Translations under genes and position numbers: made by a program
Source: Roseofilum casamattae BLCC-M143
GTDB taxonomy: Bacteria; Cyanobacteriota; Cyanobacteriia; Cyanobacteriales; Desertifilaceae
Direction of reading: 5' to 3'
NCBI RefSeq assembly: GCF_030068455.1
Contig: NZ_JAQOSQ010000004.1
Span: 186,001 to 250,000, forward strand
DNA: 64,000 nucleotides
Notes under the pieces: model-generated
The model's database searches: none
Told to the model about the DNA's origin: nothing
Seen by the model: the letters and a program-made list of their open reading frames with translations, nothing else
Part shown: positions 43,709 to 51,400 of the stretch, piece after piece
Layout of the letters: each line of letters starts with the position of its first letter
Numbering within the stretch: position 1 is the first letter of the stretch

Positions 43709-44434
43709 ATGGCTCAGGGATTAAAATCCTCTACCCTAGAATTGCTGAAACGCTTCAACCGAGCGTTTCCTCAGTTTTACGAACAGTTTGTTAGCTCCGA
43801 TATCCAATTACAGAACTTGAAGCTCGCCTATCAACTCTACAGAACCCAGCAAGCTGTGATTGAAATTCGTGCTGAGGGGTCGAAAAGTGCGCTCCACTTT
43901 GCTTATCGCAATCAGTCCTTTCTGTTAAGTGATATTTTTGGAGTGCTTGCTGCCTACGGACTCACCATTCATAGCCTGAGTCTGTACGGCCAAATTTTTC
44001 CGCCGATGCTGGTGTTTATCAAACTGGTAGTTTCCAGAGGGGGCAAATCCCTGATGGACAAAACGGCAGAAAATGTGTGCCGAGCGATTCAAGAAGCCTT
44101 GGCCGGGCATTTTGAGGTCGAGGAAATGCTGGCCGTTGAATTTAACCTCGATGCGGGGTTAGAGCAAGTGGACACTGAGTTTTATGTCGATCCGGTGTTC
44201 CATTTGCCTGCCTTGCTGATCGAGGCTGATAATCAACCCGGTTTATTCTACAAAGTGATGTATGCCATTTGGCAAGAAGATCTATTGGTGGTGAACGCCA
44301 ACTTGTTGGTCTGGCGCGGACGAACCCGTTTAATTTTGTATTTGCTCGGACCCAATGAAAACTTGATCCCGGAGTATCTGGGACAGAAAATTGCCGAAAG
44401 CGTCAAGCATCGATTATTGGGTTTGCTCAATTAG
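43709..44434 (+). CDS. ACT-domain-like conserved protein
   Basis: This 241-residue protein has two regions that look like ACT domains: about 60-130 (SFLLSDIFGVLAAYGLTIHSLSLYGQ) and about 165-240 (ALLIEADNQPGLFYKVMYAIWQEDLLVVNANL). The second has the DxPGLFxxV turn that binds amino acids in ACT proteins and lines up with the end domains of GlnD. No catalytic domain is attached. It may be a regulatory amino-acid sensor; ligand and target are unknown. Confidence 0.7.
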   Translation: MAQGLKSSTLELLKRFNRAFPQFYEQFVSSDIQLQNLKLAYQLYRTQQAVIEIRAEGSKSALHFAYRNQSFLLSDIFGVLAAYGLTIHSLSLYGQIFPPMLVFIKLVVSRGGKSLMDKTAENVCRAIQEALAGHFEVEEMLAVEFNLDAGLEQVDTEFYVDPVFHLPALLIEADNQPGLFYKVMYAIWQEDLLVVNANLLVWRGRTRLILYLLGPNENLIPEYLGQKIAESVKHRLLGLLN

Positions 44435-44496
44435 ATGGGGCGAACTCTTCGCTCTTAATTGGATCGGTAAGGACGCCCTTCGGATAGGATAAGAAT

Positions 44497-45387
44497 ATGG
44501 CAATCATCACTATCCTGGGCATTCCCCACAGTTACGAATTAACCGAAGGTCGAACGGCGGCTCCGACGCTGGTATTCTTGCATGGTTGGCTGTTGAGCCG
44601 AGAGTATTGGCAGCCGTTAATCGAGCGGTTGCGATCGCGCTACCAATGTTTATCCTACGATTTGCGTGGGTTTGGCGACTCGTGGCGGATTTCTCCCGAT
44701 GGCGAAACCGAAGAACATTATCCGGTTTTGGGATATACTCCTGGCGATTATGCGGCGGATTTGGGCAGACTTTTGCAAGGGTTGGAGTTAGAGAAGGTGT
44801 GGTTAGTGGGCCATTCTTTGGGAGGAAGCGTGGCATTATGGGCGGCGAGCCAGTTCCCGGAGCGCGTTGAAGGGGTGGTTTGTCTCAACTCTGGGGGCGG
44901 AATTTATTTGAAGGAAGAGTTCGAGCGGTTTCGCGCTGCGGGGACGCAGTTGGTAAAGTGGCGGCCGCAGTGGTTGACAGAGGTTCCTCTCCTCGATTGG
45001 TTGTTTACGCGATCGCAGGCTTATCAACCTCTAGCTCGGAAGTGGGGACGGCAACGGTTGCTGGATTTTGTCCGAGCTTCCTATCCGGCTGCTTTGGGTA
45101 CTCTACTCGATTCAACTACAGAAGACCAAGTCCACCAGTTGCCCCAGTTGGTATCCCAGTTGCTCCAGCCGGTACATTTTATTGCTGGAGCTGAGGATAA
45201 GGTGATGGAGCCGCGCTACGTTCGGCATTTGGCCAGTTTTCATCAGCTCTTTCGCTCGGGCTGCGATAATGTGGTCGAGATTCCCGAGTGCGGCCATTTC
45301 TCTATGCTTGAAGCGAGCGATCGCGTTGCCAGGGAGATCGATCGCCTGGTGAATGGTAAGGTTTATGACGATCGCCTGGCCAGTTAA
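44497..45387 (+). CDS. Alpha/beta hydrolase
   Basis: This 296-residue protein has an alpha/beta-hydrolase fold with the oxyanion strand LVFLHGWLLSREYWQ, the DLRGFGDSW loop, the nucleophile elbow GHSLGGSV and the catalytic His in PECGHFSMLEA. The acid is probably in IAGAEDKVMEP. No signal peptide is present. The substrate is unknown. It converges with tsaD, separated by the inverted AGAAACCCGGTTTCT pair. Confidence 0.85.
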   Translation: MAIITILGIPHSYELTEGRTAAPTLVFLHGWLLSREYWQPLIERLRSRYQCLSYDLRGFGDSWRISPDGETEEHYPVLGYTPGDYAADLGRLLQGLELEKVWLVGHSLGGSVALWAASQFPERVEGVVCLNSGGGIYLKEEFERFRAAGTQLVKWRPQWLTEVPLLDWLFTRSQAYQPLARKWGRQRLLDFVRASYPAALGTLLDSTTEDQVHQLPQLVSQLLQPVHFIAGAEDKVMEPRYVRHLASFHQLFRSGCDNVVEIPECGHFSMLEASDRVAREIDRLVNGKVYDDRLAS

Positions 45388-45399
45388 GTTAGGGTTCCC

Positions 45400-45463
45400 A
45401 GAAACCGGGTTTCTTACTCTATCTGAAGCCAGAAGTCCCATCAATTGCAGAAACCCGGTTTCT
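45400..45463. repeat. Inverted pair of AGAAACCCGGTTTCT repeats
   Basis: AGAAACCGGGTTTCT (45400-45414) and its exact reverse complement AGAAACCCGGTTTCT (45449-45463) face each other across 34 bases. A third copy is at 48290-48304. Each is nearly self-palindromic. Between two convergent stops, the pair can form one long hairpin and may end both transcripts. Confidence 0.7.
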
Positions 45464-45467
45464 CGCC

Positions 45468-46511
45468 TCAACGAGTGTAGAGGGTATTGAGATCGGATAA
45501 ATTCATGCGAGATCGTACGCCGAGGTTGAGGGGAGAGCGATGGCCTAACTCGAAGTGCGCCGCCGCCGCACAAGCAATCATGGCAGCATTGTCCGTACAG
45601 TATTTCATGGGTGGAAAAAGAATTTCAATCTGATGCTTGGCTCCAGCTTGGCTCAGATGTTCCCTCAATCCGCGATTGGCAGCCACTCCTCCACCGACAA
45701 CAATGGTGGAGAGGTTGGAGTCCAGTGCAGCGGCGATCGCCCGTTTGGCGAGCGCTCGAGCGACGGTATATTGAAAACTGGCGGCTACATCAGCCACGGG
45801 TAACTCTGGCTCTGAATCTTGTAGCTGTTTGACTAAACGCATGACGGCAGTTTTCAGACCGCTGAAGCTGGAGTCATAGGGATGGTAACCGCCATGAGGT
45901 AGGGAAATGCGTCCTTCGGGGAGGGAAAAGGCTTGGGGGTTGCCGGTTTCCGCCAGGCGATCGATGGCCGGTCCGCCGGGATAGCCGAGTCCGAGCAAGC
46001 GCGCTACTTTGTCAAAGGCTTCTCCAGCAGCATCGTCCCGAGTTTGTCCGAGAGTGGTATAGTCTCCGCAGCCACGGACGCGAACGAGGCTGGTATGACC
46101 CCCGGAGACCAACATGCAGAGAAAGGGTGGCTCCAGATCGGGTTTGGTGAGATAGGAAGCGTAGATATGTCCTTCCAGATGGTGAATGCCGAGAAAGGGT
46201 TTGTCGCGTACGAGAGCGAGAGTTTTGGCGGCGGTAGTACCTACGAGTAAAGCGCCGACGAGTCCGGGAGCGCAAGTGGCGGCGATCGCGTCAATCTCCG
46301 ACCAGGAGCAGGCGGCTTCAGCGATCGCGGCGGCGATGGCGCGATCGATCTGTTCCAAGTGCGATCGCGAGGCCACCTCCGGCACCACGCCACCATAAGG
46401 GCGATGTTCCTCGATTTGCGACGCCACAACATTACTCAGAACGTTACATTTTTTTACAATTGCCACGGAAGTTTCGTCACAACTTGTTTCGAGTGCGAGA
46501 ATAGTTGCCAT
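45468..46511 (-). CDS. tsaD: tRNA N6-threonylcarbamoyladenosine synthase subunit TsaD
   Basis: This 347-residue ASKHA-fold protein forms t6A37 on ANN-decoding tRNAs together with TsaB and TsaE. The first strand ILALETSCDETSVAIV is the Kae1 signature. HRPYGGVVPEVASRSH follows, and GIHHLEGHIYASYL has H111 and H115, the iron-binding histidines. LVSGGHTSL and GYPGGPAIDRLAE are further Kae1 marks. The gene is divergent from psaF, an arrangement seen in other cyanobacteria, and its first 70 bases carry an HLR1 box. Confidence 0.97.
   Translation of the reverse strand: MATILALETSCDETSVAIVKKCNVLSNVVASQIEEHRPYGGVVPEVASRSHLEQIDRAIAAAIAEAACSWSEIDAIAATCAPGLVGALLVGTTAAKTLALVRDKPFLGIHHLEGHIYASYLTKPDLEPPFLCMLVSGGHTSLVRVRGCGDYTTLGQTRDDAAGEAFDKVARLLGLGYPGGPAIDRLAETGNPQAFSLPEGRISLPHGGYHPYDSSFSGLKTAVMRLVKQLQDSEPELPVADVAASFQYTVARALAKRAIAAALDSNLSTIVVGGGVAANRGLREHLSQAGAKHQIEILFPPMKYCTDNAAMIACAAAAHFELGHRSPLNLGVRSRMNLSDLNTLYTR
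46443..46460 (+). promoter_or_regulatory. HLR1 box (RpaB site) upstream of psaFJ, inside tsaD
   Basis: GTTACATTTTTTTACAAT fits the HLR1 consensus (G/T)TTACA(T/A)(T/A)-NN-(G/T)TTACA(T/A)(T/A) at every position. It lies 198 bases before the psaF ATG, inside the start of tsaD. RpaB binding to HLR1 activates photosystem I genes in low light and is relieved in high light in Synechocystis, so this is a likely psaFJ control element. Confidence 0.65.
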
Positions 46512-46657
46512 TGCCTGCTAAGTTGTTCTAGGAAATCAAAGACTTTTTTAGCTTAATCTTTACTGAGACTCTCCAGTCCAGTATCATTGGCTCTCATAGA
46601 ACCTTTGGTTTCTTTGTACTATAAACTTTGCACTTCGTAACAAAAGGAAACATTTCC

Positions 46658-47152
46658 ATGCGACGATTGCTTGTTCTGGTTTTGATGTTTTGTTTGTGGT
46701 TCGGCTTTGCGCCTTCGGCCTCTGCGGATTTAGCCAATTTAGTTCCTTGTAGCGAATCTCCCGCTTTTCTGCAACGAGCCAAAACAGCAGTAGCCACCAC
46801 CGATGACCCCAACTCTGGGGCCAAACGCTTTGAACGCTATTCCGATGCCCTTTGTGGCGAAGATGGCTTACCTCACTTAATTGTAGATGGTCGTCTCGAT
46901 CGCGCTGGGGATTTCTTGATTCCCGGCATCCTATTTCTCTATATTGCCGGTTGGATCGGTTGGGTAGGTCGCTCTTACCTGACGGCTATCCGGTCTGAGA
47001 AAAATCCTGGAGAGAAAGAAATCGTTATTGATGTACCTTTAGCTATTAAATTCATGCTCGGCGGTTTTGCCTGGCCCCTGGTTGCAGCTAAAGATATGAT
47101 GAGCGGAGAAATGTTCGCTAAAGATAACGAAATTACGGTTTCTCCCCGCTAA
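46658..47152 (+). CDS. psaF: Photosystem I reaction centre subunit III (PsaF)
   Basis: This is a 164-residue precursor from ATG 46658; an upstream in-frame start would precede the signal peptide. Residues 1-23 (a basic start, a hydrophobic core and SASA) are a lumen-targeting signal, cleaved before DLANLVPC. The mature protein carries two conserved cysteines ([16 protein letters not shown]) and the membrane helix [40 protein letters not shown] ends the protein near the stroma. It docks plastocyanin or cytochrome c6 at PSI. psaJ follows 39 bases later and a terminator closes the operon. Confidence 0.99.
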   Translation: MRRLLVLVLMFCLWFGFAPSASADLANLVPCSESPAFLQRAKTAVATTDDPNSGAKRFERYSDALCGEDGLPHLIVDGRLDRAGDFLIPGILFLYIAGWIGWVGRSYLTAIRSEKNPGEKEIVIDVPLAIKFMLGGFAWPLVAAKDMMSGEMFAKDNEITVSPR

Positions 47153-47191
47153 TTTCCGTTTGAAGTCTATGTTTTGTATTGGAGTCTTAAC

Positions 47192-47317
47192 ATGGAAGGT
47201 TTACTTAAGTATCTGTCCACTGCTCCAGTTCTGATCATGTTATTACTAACTGTCACGGCTGGAATTTTAATCGAATTTAACCGTTTTTATCCAGACTTAC
47301 TATTCCATCCTTTGTAA
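47192..47317 (+). CDS. psaJ: Photosystem I subunit IX (PsaJ)
   Basis: This 41-residue protein is a single membrane helix. It begins [12 protein letters not shown], continues [18 protein letters not shown] and ends [11 protein letters not shown], the standard PsaJ pattern. It sits beside PsaF in PSI. GGAG lies 11 bases upstream of its ATG. It completes the psaFJ operon, which ends in an intrinsic terminator at 47397-47429. Confidence 0.97.
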   Translation: MEGLLKYLSTAPVLIMLLLTVTAGILIEFNRFYPDLLFHPL

Positions 47318-47396
47318 GTCGGCGAGAACGCTCAATCTTACCCGGTTTCTGTGTTGGGAAGAAGAGATTAAATCGTGCAGCTGCCCTGCGGCAATG

Positions 47397-47429
47397 AAGC
47401 GCCTTTGGAGTATTCTAAAGGCGCTTTTT
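47397..47429 (+). terminator. psaFJ intrinsic terminator
   Basis: AAGCGCCTTT (47397-47406) pairs with AAAGGCGCTT (47417-47426) over 10 bp with a 10-base loop and runs into TTTTT. It is the strongest intrinsic terminator in the window, 80 bases after psaJ. Confidence 0.9.
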
Positions 47430-47446
47430 GCGATCGCTAGACCGAT

Positions 47447-47512
47447 GGGGATCGCCAAGAAAGCACCGATCCCCTCAGGTAAGTTAACCCGATTGGGGGA
47501 TGCGACCCCCCA
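47447..47512 (+). other. Two stacked hairpins in the leader of the next gene
   Basis: GGGGATCG (47447-47454) pairs with CGATCCCC (47467-47474). TGGGGG (47494-47499) pairs with CCCCCA (47507-47512). The second ends 7 bases before the ATG I choose at 47520, where it could mask ribosome access. No known riboswitch is recognised. Confidence 0.45.
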
Positions 47513-47519
47513 TACCTTA

Positions 47520-48275
47520 ATGAGATGGTTAGACAGTTTGACCTTTATTCTATCTCAATCGCCAATGCTTCCTCTCATGCAACCGTGGATAGTATTCTTG
47601 AGAAATCGTGGATGGCTGGTGGTTTGCTGGCTGCACGTTGCAGTTACCATCGGATTAATCGGTCGATTGTTTGCCATACCCTCAGTTCGGGACAAACCAG
47701 AGCGCGATCGCCCAATCATCGTCATTTCCCCATCACCTGAGTTGCGCCAACGAACCACAGAGAAGCTCTTTGCTCATGCCAATTCCATGGGAGCGATCGC
47801 TGTTGGCGTCGCCGAAGGAACCCGCACTGTCAGCGGCGGCTATACCTCTCTCTATTTCGGTCACAGCGATCCGGGCAATGCCAAATACAATTTAGGCACC
47901 TTTGCGTATCAGCATGGCGCTCATTCTCCCGAAGATGCCGATCGCCGACAACTGCGCCGCATTCATCCTTGGATCGTGCAACTGCAACAGGAAGCCAAAC
48001 TATTAGGCGTTCCTCTAGAAACCTTTGAACTGGTGGCTGGCATCGATCTGATGAATCAATCTCCTGCCGCTGGGAAAGACTACATCCATCACTTAAAGCT
48101 ATGTCGGGATTTTAGTCGCGATCGGGCCAATGCTATTCTCTGCGCTCGCATCCGCTCCTTCGTCAATCCTCAAACGGGCAAACTTGAAGCTGACGGACTC
48201 GGTTCGCGCCGGCGAGTGAAACAAGATCAAGAACGCCGTATCCGTGCCATTCAACAAGTTTTGCAATATCAGTAA
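47520..48275 (+). CDS. Membrane-anchored conserved protein with EGTRT and GHxDPGN motifs
   Basis: This protein has 251 residues from ATG 47520. A longer frame begins at 47394, but its first codons lie in the psaFJ terminator, so I reject that start; 47445 remains possible. One membrane helix is visible (WLVVCWLHVAVTIGLIGRLF, about 31-50). The part after it contains AVGVAEGTRTVSGGYTSLYFGHSDPGNAKYNLG, from which EGTRT and GHSDPGN look like active-site motifs, then GTFAYQHGAHSPEDAD. The pattern recalls muramidase-type proteins, which is a guess. I do not name a function. Confidence 0.65.
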   Translation: MRWLDSLTFILSQSPMLPLMQPWIVFLRNRGWLVVCWLHVAVTIGLIGRLFAIPSVRDKPERDRPIIVISPSPELRQRTTEKLFAHANSMGAIAVGVAEGTRTVSGGYTSLYFGHSDPGNAKYNLGTFAYQHGAHSPEDADRRQLRRIHPWIVQLQQEAKLLGVPLETFELVAGIDLMNQSPAAGKDYIHHLKLCRDFSRDRANAILCARIRSFVNPQTGKLEADGLGSRRRVKQDQERRIRAIQQVLQYQ

Positions 48276-48289
48276 CGTCAGTTAAGGCT

Positions 48290-48304
48290 AGAAACCCGGT
48301 TTCT
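48290..48304. repeat. AGAAACCCGGTTTCT repeat, third copy
   Basis: This 15-base near-palindrome is identical to the copy at 45449-45463. It lies directly after the stop at 48275 and before the second MITE, again at a transcript end. Confidence 0.7.
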
Positions 48305-48325
48305 GAGATCCCCCACTTCACAACT

Positions 48326-48476
48326 TATAGTTGATTGAAATAACACTGAGACATAAAATCGCAAGACCAATGAGAGCTGAGCAGAGCCGAAGCTCCGACA
48401 CCGCAAGCAACCCGGACTTCGACTGCGCTCAGTCCTCACATAATCATTTGTCTCACTGTTAATCGAATTAACTATA
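48326..48476 (-). mobile_element. 151-bp MITE-like element, copy 2
   Basis: This is the reverse complement of the element at 23155-23305, of the same length, with terminal inverted repeats that end TATAG and CTATA. It is inserted in the gap between the EGTRT gene and the CHAT gene, 18 bases from the CHAT stop at 48495. It carries no ORF. Sequence between the termini is strongly conserved with copy 1, including a GC-rich inner hairpin near GAGCTTCGGCTC. Confidence 0.85.
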
Positions 48477-48494
48477 TAATTAATTCGATAAAAT

Positions 48495-51400
48495 TTATTC
48501 TTGCGCGATGTTTTCCCATTCTCCTTGGAGAGTAAAGGCTGCCCAATAAAATGGCGCTTTCCATTGAGTTTCGGTTTGCATTTCCAGTTGTGCTGCTTGC
48601 AAAGCTTTCGCAGGCGATAAGTTTTCTTGCCACATCAGGCGATAAAAACGAGCCATTATTTCTGCGGTTGCGGCATCATCCACATTCCACAAACTCACGA
48701 GCACCCGAGGCGTACCCGCATACATAAACCCTCGAGTTAATCCGATTAAACCTTCTCCTTGAATTTCTTTCCCCAGTCCCGTTTGGCAAGCACTGAGAAC
48801 AACCAAATCGGCGGATAAATCTAAGTTGTAAATGTCGTGGAGGCGCAGAAATCCATTGTTGGGATTGCCTTGTTCGTCGATTAAGGACAGCACTAACCCC
48901 GACAGTTCGGGGTGGACGCTGTTGAGAATACCGTGGGTGGCGAAATGCACGGTGCGATATTGGTTTAATGGAGCATGGGTGGTAAACGTATAGTTAGCGG
49001 CAAAGTCAAAGGCTTGAATGCGTTGGGATTCCGGGATAAGTTTGGCGATCGCCTCTGCTTCTTGACGAGTTCCTGGAAGGCGTTGGAGTTGCAGTCCGAC
49101 ATCGGTTGTGGCACGGGAAAGTGAGGAAACGGGATAAGATGTTGCGGAAGAAGGATTATTCTCTAAGCGTTCGTCATCTCGCCCGAATACCGGATCGGCA
49201 ACGATCGCCAGTTGTTGAGGAGCGCTTTGGCGTTGAGAAACATCTTGACGCAAAATTGCCAGAGTCGAGAGGGAAGGAAGATGGACGAGTTCGTACGCTT
49301 CGACTAAGGAACTCAAGCTGTTTTCCCTCGCGTTGGGATTGGGGAGAGCGCTGAAGGGGATGTAGTGCAATGCTCCATCGGCAACGATCGCCAGACGCTT
49401 TTTATCCTTGTGTTCTTTGAGGGGTTGGAGGATGAGGGAATTTAATGCGGCACCGGAGGTCGCGATCTTTTGCGGTTGACGACGAGAGAGAGGATGACGG
49501 ATAGCGCGACGAAATTGTCTGGCTTTTTCCTCGATTTCTTGGCGAGAAGGAAGGATATAAGAGGTTAAGCTATCTTTGGTAATTGCCCAGAGAAAACTGC
49601 GTTCTTCACCGAAAGCATATTGAAGAACTAAAGTATCGCGATCGAGAAGTTGTTGCTGGATTTTTTCGAGAGTGATAGGTTTTGGTTGAGTTAATGCGGC
49701 GTAGCTCGGACTGGTTTCGCGGATCTTCGTTTGTAGGTTCTTGTAGCGATCCAGGAGATATTGGCGTTCTTGTCTGAGATTCATGACTTGTTCTTCCGTT
49801 AATTCTCCTCGATTTAGAGCAACTTCTCGTCGATCGAGGGCATCCAATTGTTGTTGCAAGCGACGTTCCTGAAGGACTAAATCCGGGTCAACTCCTTTAC
49901 GAATATCAGTATTCGCTTCCGTCAGAAGTTCGAGGAGACTTCGAGCGCGAGAACGTTCGTTAATATTTATCGCTCGCGCGTCGTAACCTTTCGTTGGCTC
50001 TTGTTGATGCAACTCCATTAACAGGTCAATATAGAACTCGTAATAGAGCTGTTTGGAAGCAAAAAAAGTTTGTCGTTCTTCGGGGGATTTTTTTCGAGCG
50101 CGTGCTTCTTCAATGAGGGCGATCGCCGCTTCAATACGATTTAAAGCCATTTCTAGGTTTTTGCGATCGCGTTCGACTCGCGCCATCCCCAAGAGCGCCT
50201 CTGCTTTCGTTTCTGGAACTCGATCTAATTTCACCGCTCGATTGAAAGCATCCCAGGCTCGGTCTACATTGCCTAATTCAGCATGAACTTTACCCAATTC
50301 CACATAAATAAAATCATAGGGTCTCTCGGCAATAGTTAATGCGCGATCGAGGAACTTCAAAGCCGATTCTAAATTCCCCAACTTAAAGTGGAGTTGACCG
50401 AGTTTTCTTAAGTTGGCACCGATTTCCCATTGCAGACCATTTTCTTGAAATATTTCTAGAGATTTTCCATAAAACTCCAGCGCTTTTTCTCCGTCTTGTG
50501 ATTGTTCGTAGATCGATCCCAAATTCTCCAGCGTCTCTCCTTCTCCTCGGTTATCTCCAAGATCGCGATAAAGTTGCAACGCTCTTTGATAGGATGCGAT
50601 CGCTTTTTGTACGTTCCCTAATTCTACATAAATTCCTCCCAATTTTGATCGTATACTCGCTTCTTTTTGAGGATTGTTAATTTGTCGAGCTAAAGTTAAT
50701 GCTTCGCTGTAAAAATCAAAAGCTTCCGAATAGTCTCCCGAACGAAAATAGATGCTGGCGATCGCAGTTAAAGTATTGACTTCTCCTTCAGCAAAATTGC
50801 TGGTTTGATAGATCGCTCTGGCTCGATCGAAAAAATCTAATGCCTGTTCCACATCTCCAAGTTCTGTATAATCTTGTCCGATGCGCATTAAACCGGTGAC
50901 TTCTTCATCTTTCCCAATTTTTTGATAATGTTCTCGATATTCATTAAATGCTTCTAATGCCCGATCTCGATCCCCAATTCGATTGCAAAATTTACCAATT
51001 TCTCGCAAAATCTCGGCACTTTTCATCTGTTTAGATTGGAGAAAGTCGCGAGCAGAACTGACGGAGCGATCGCAAAATTCTATGGCTTTCTCTTGCTCTC
51101 CCGAATACGCATAAATTCGACCGATTTGCAAGAACATATCTAGAGTTCTTTCTTCTTGGAATGGTGCATCGGGTTCTTGTTCGTAAAGTGCTAAAGATCG
51201 GTCATAAGAAACTAAAGCGCTCTCTAAATCTCCCAGAGTCGTGTAGCTTATTCCCGTCCGGTATAGCGTCCACGCTTCCCCAGAGCGATCGCTATTATCC
51301 CGGTAAACTTGCCGCGCTTGAGCAAAGATTGCGATCGCTTGTTGTACGTTGTCTAATTTGTAATAGAGTTCGGCAATTCGTCTCAAATTTGCGGCTTCTT

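Noticed and set aside
47394-47519. N-terminal extension of the EGTRT gene from ATG 47394
   Set aside because: The first codons fall in the psaFJ terminator stem and the rest in GC-rich hairpins; the extension has no domain character.
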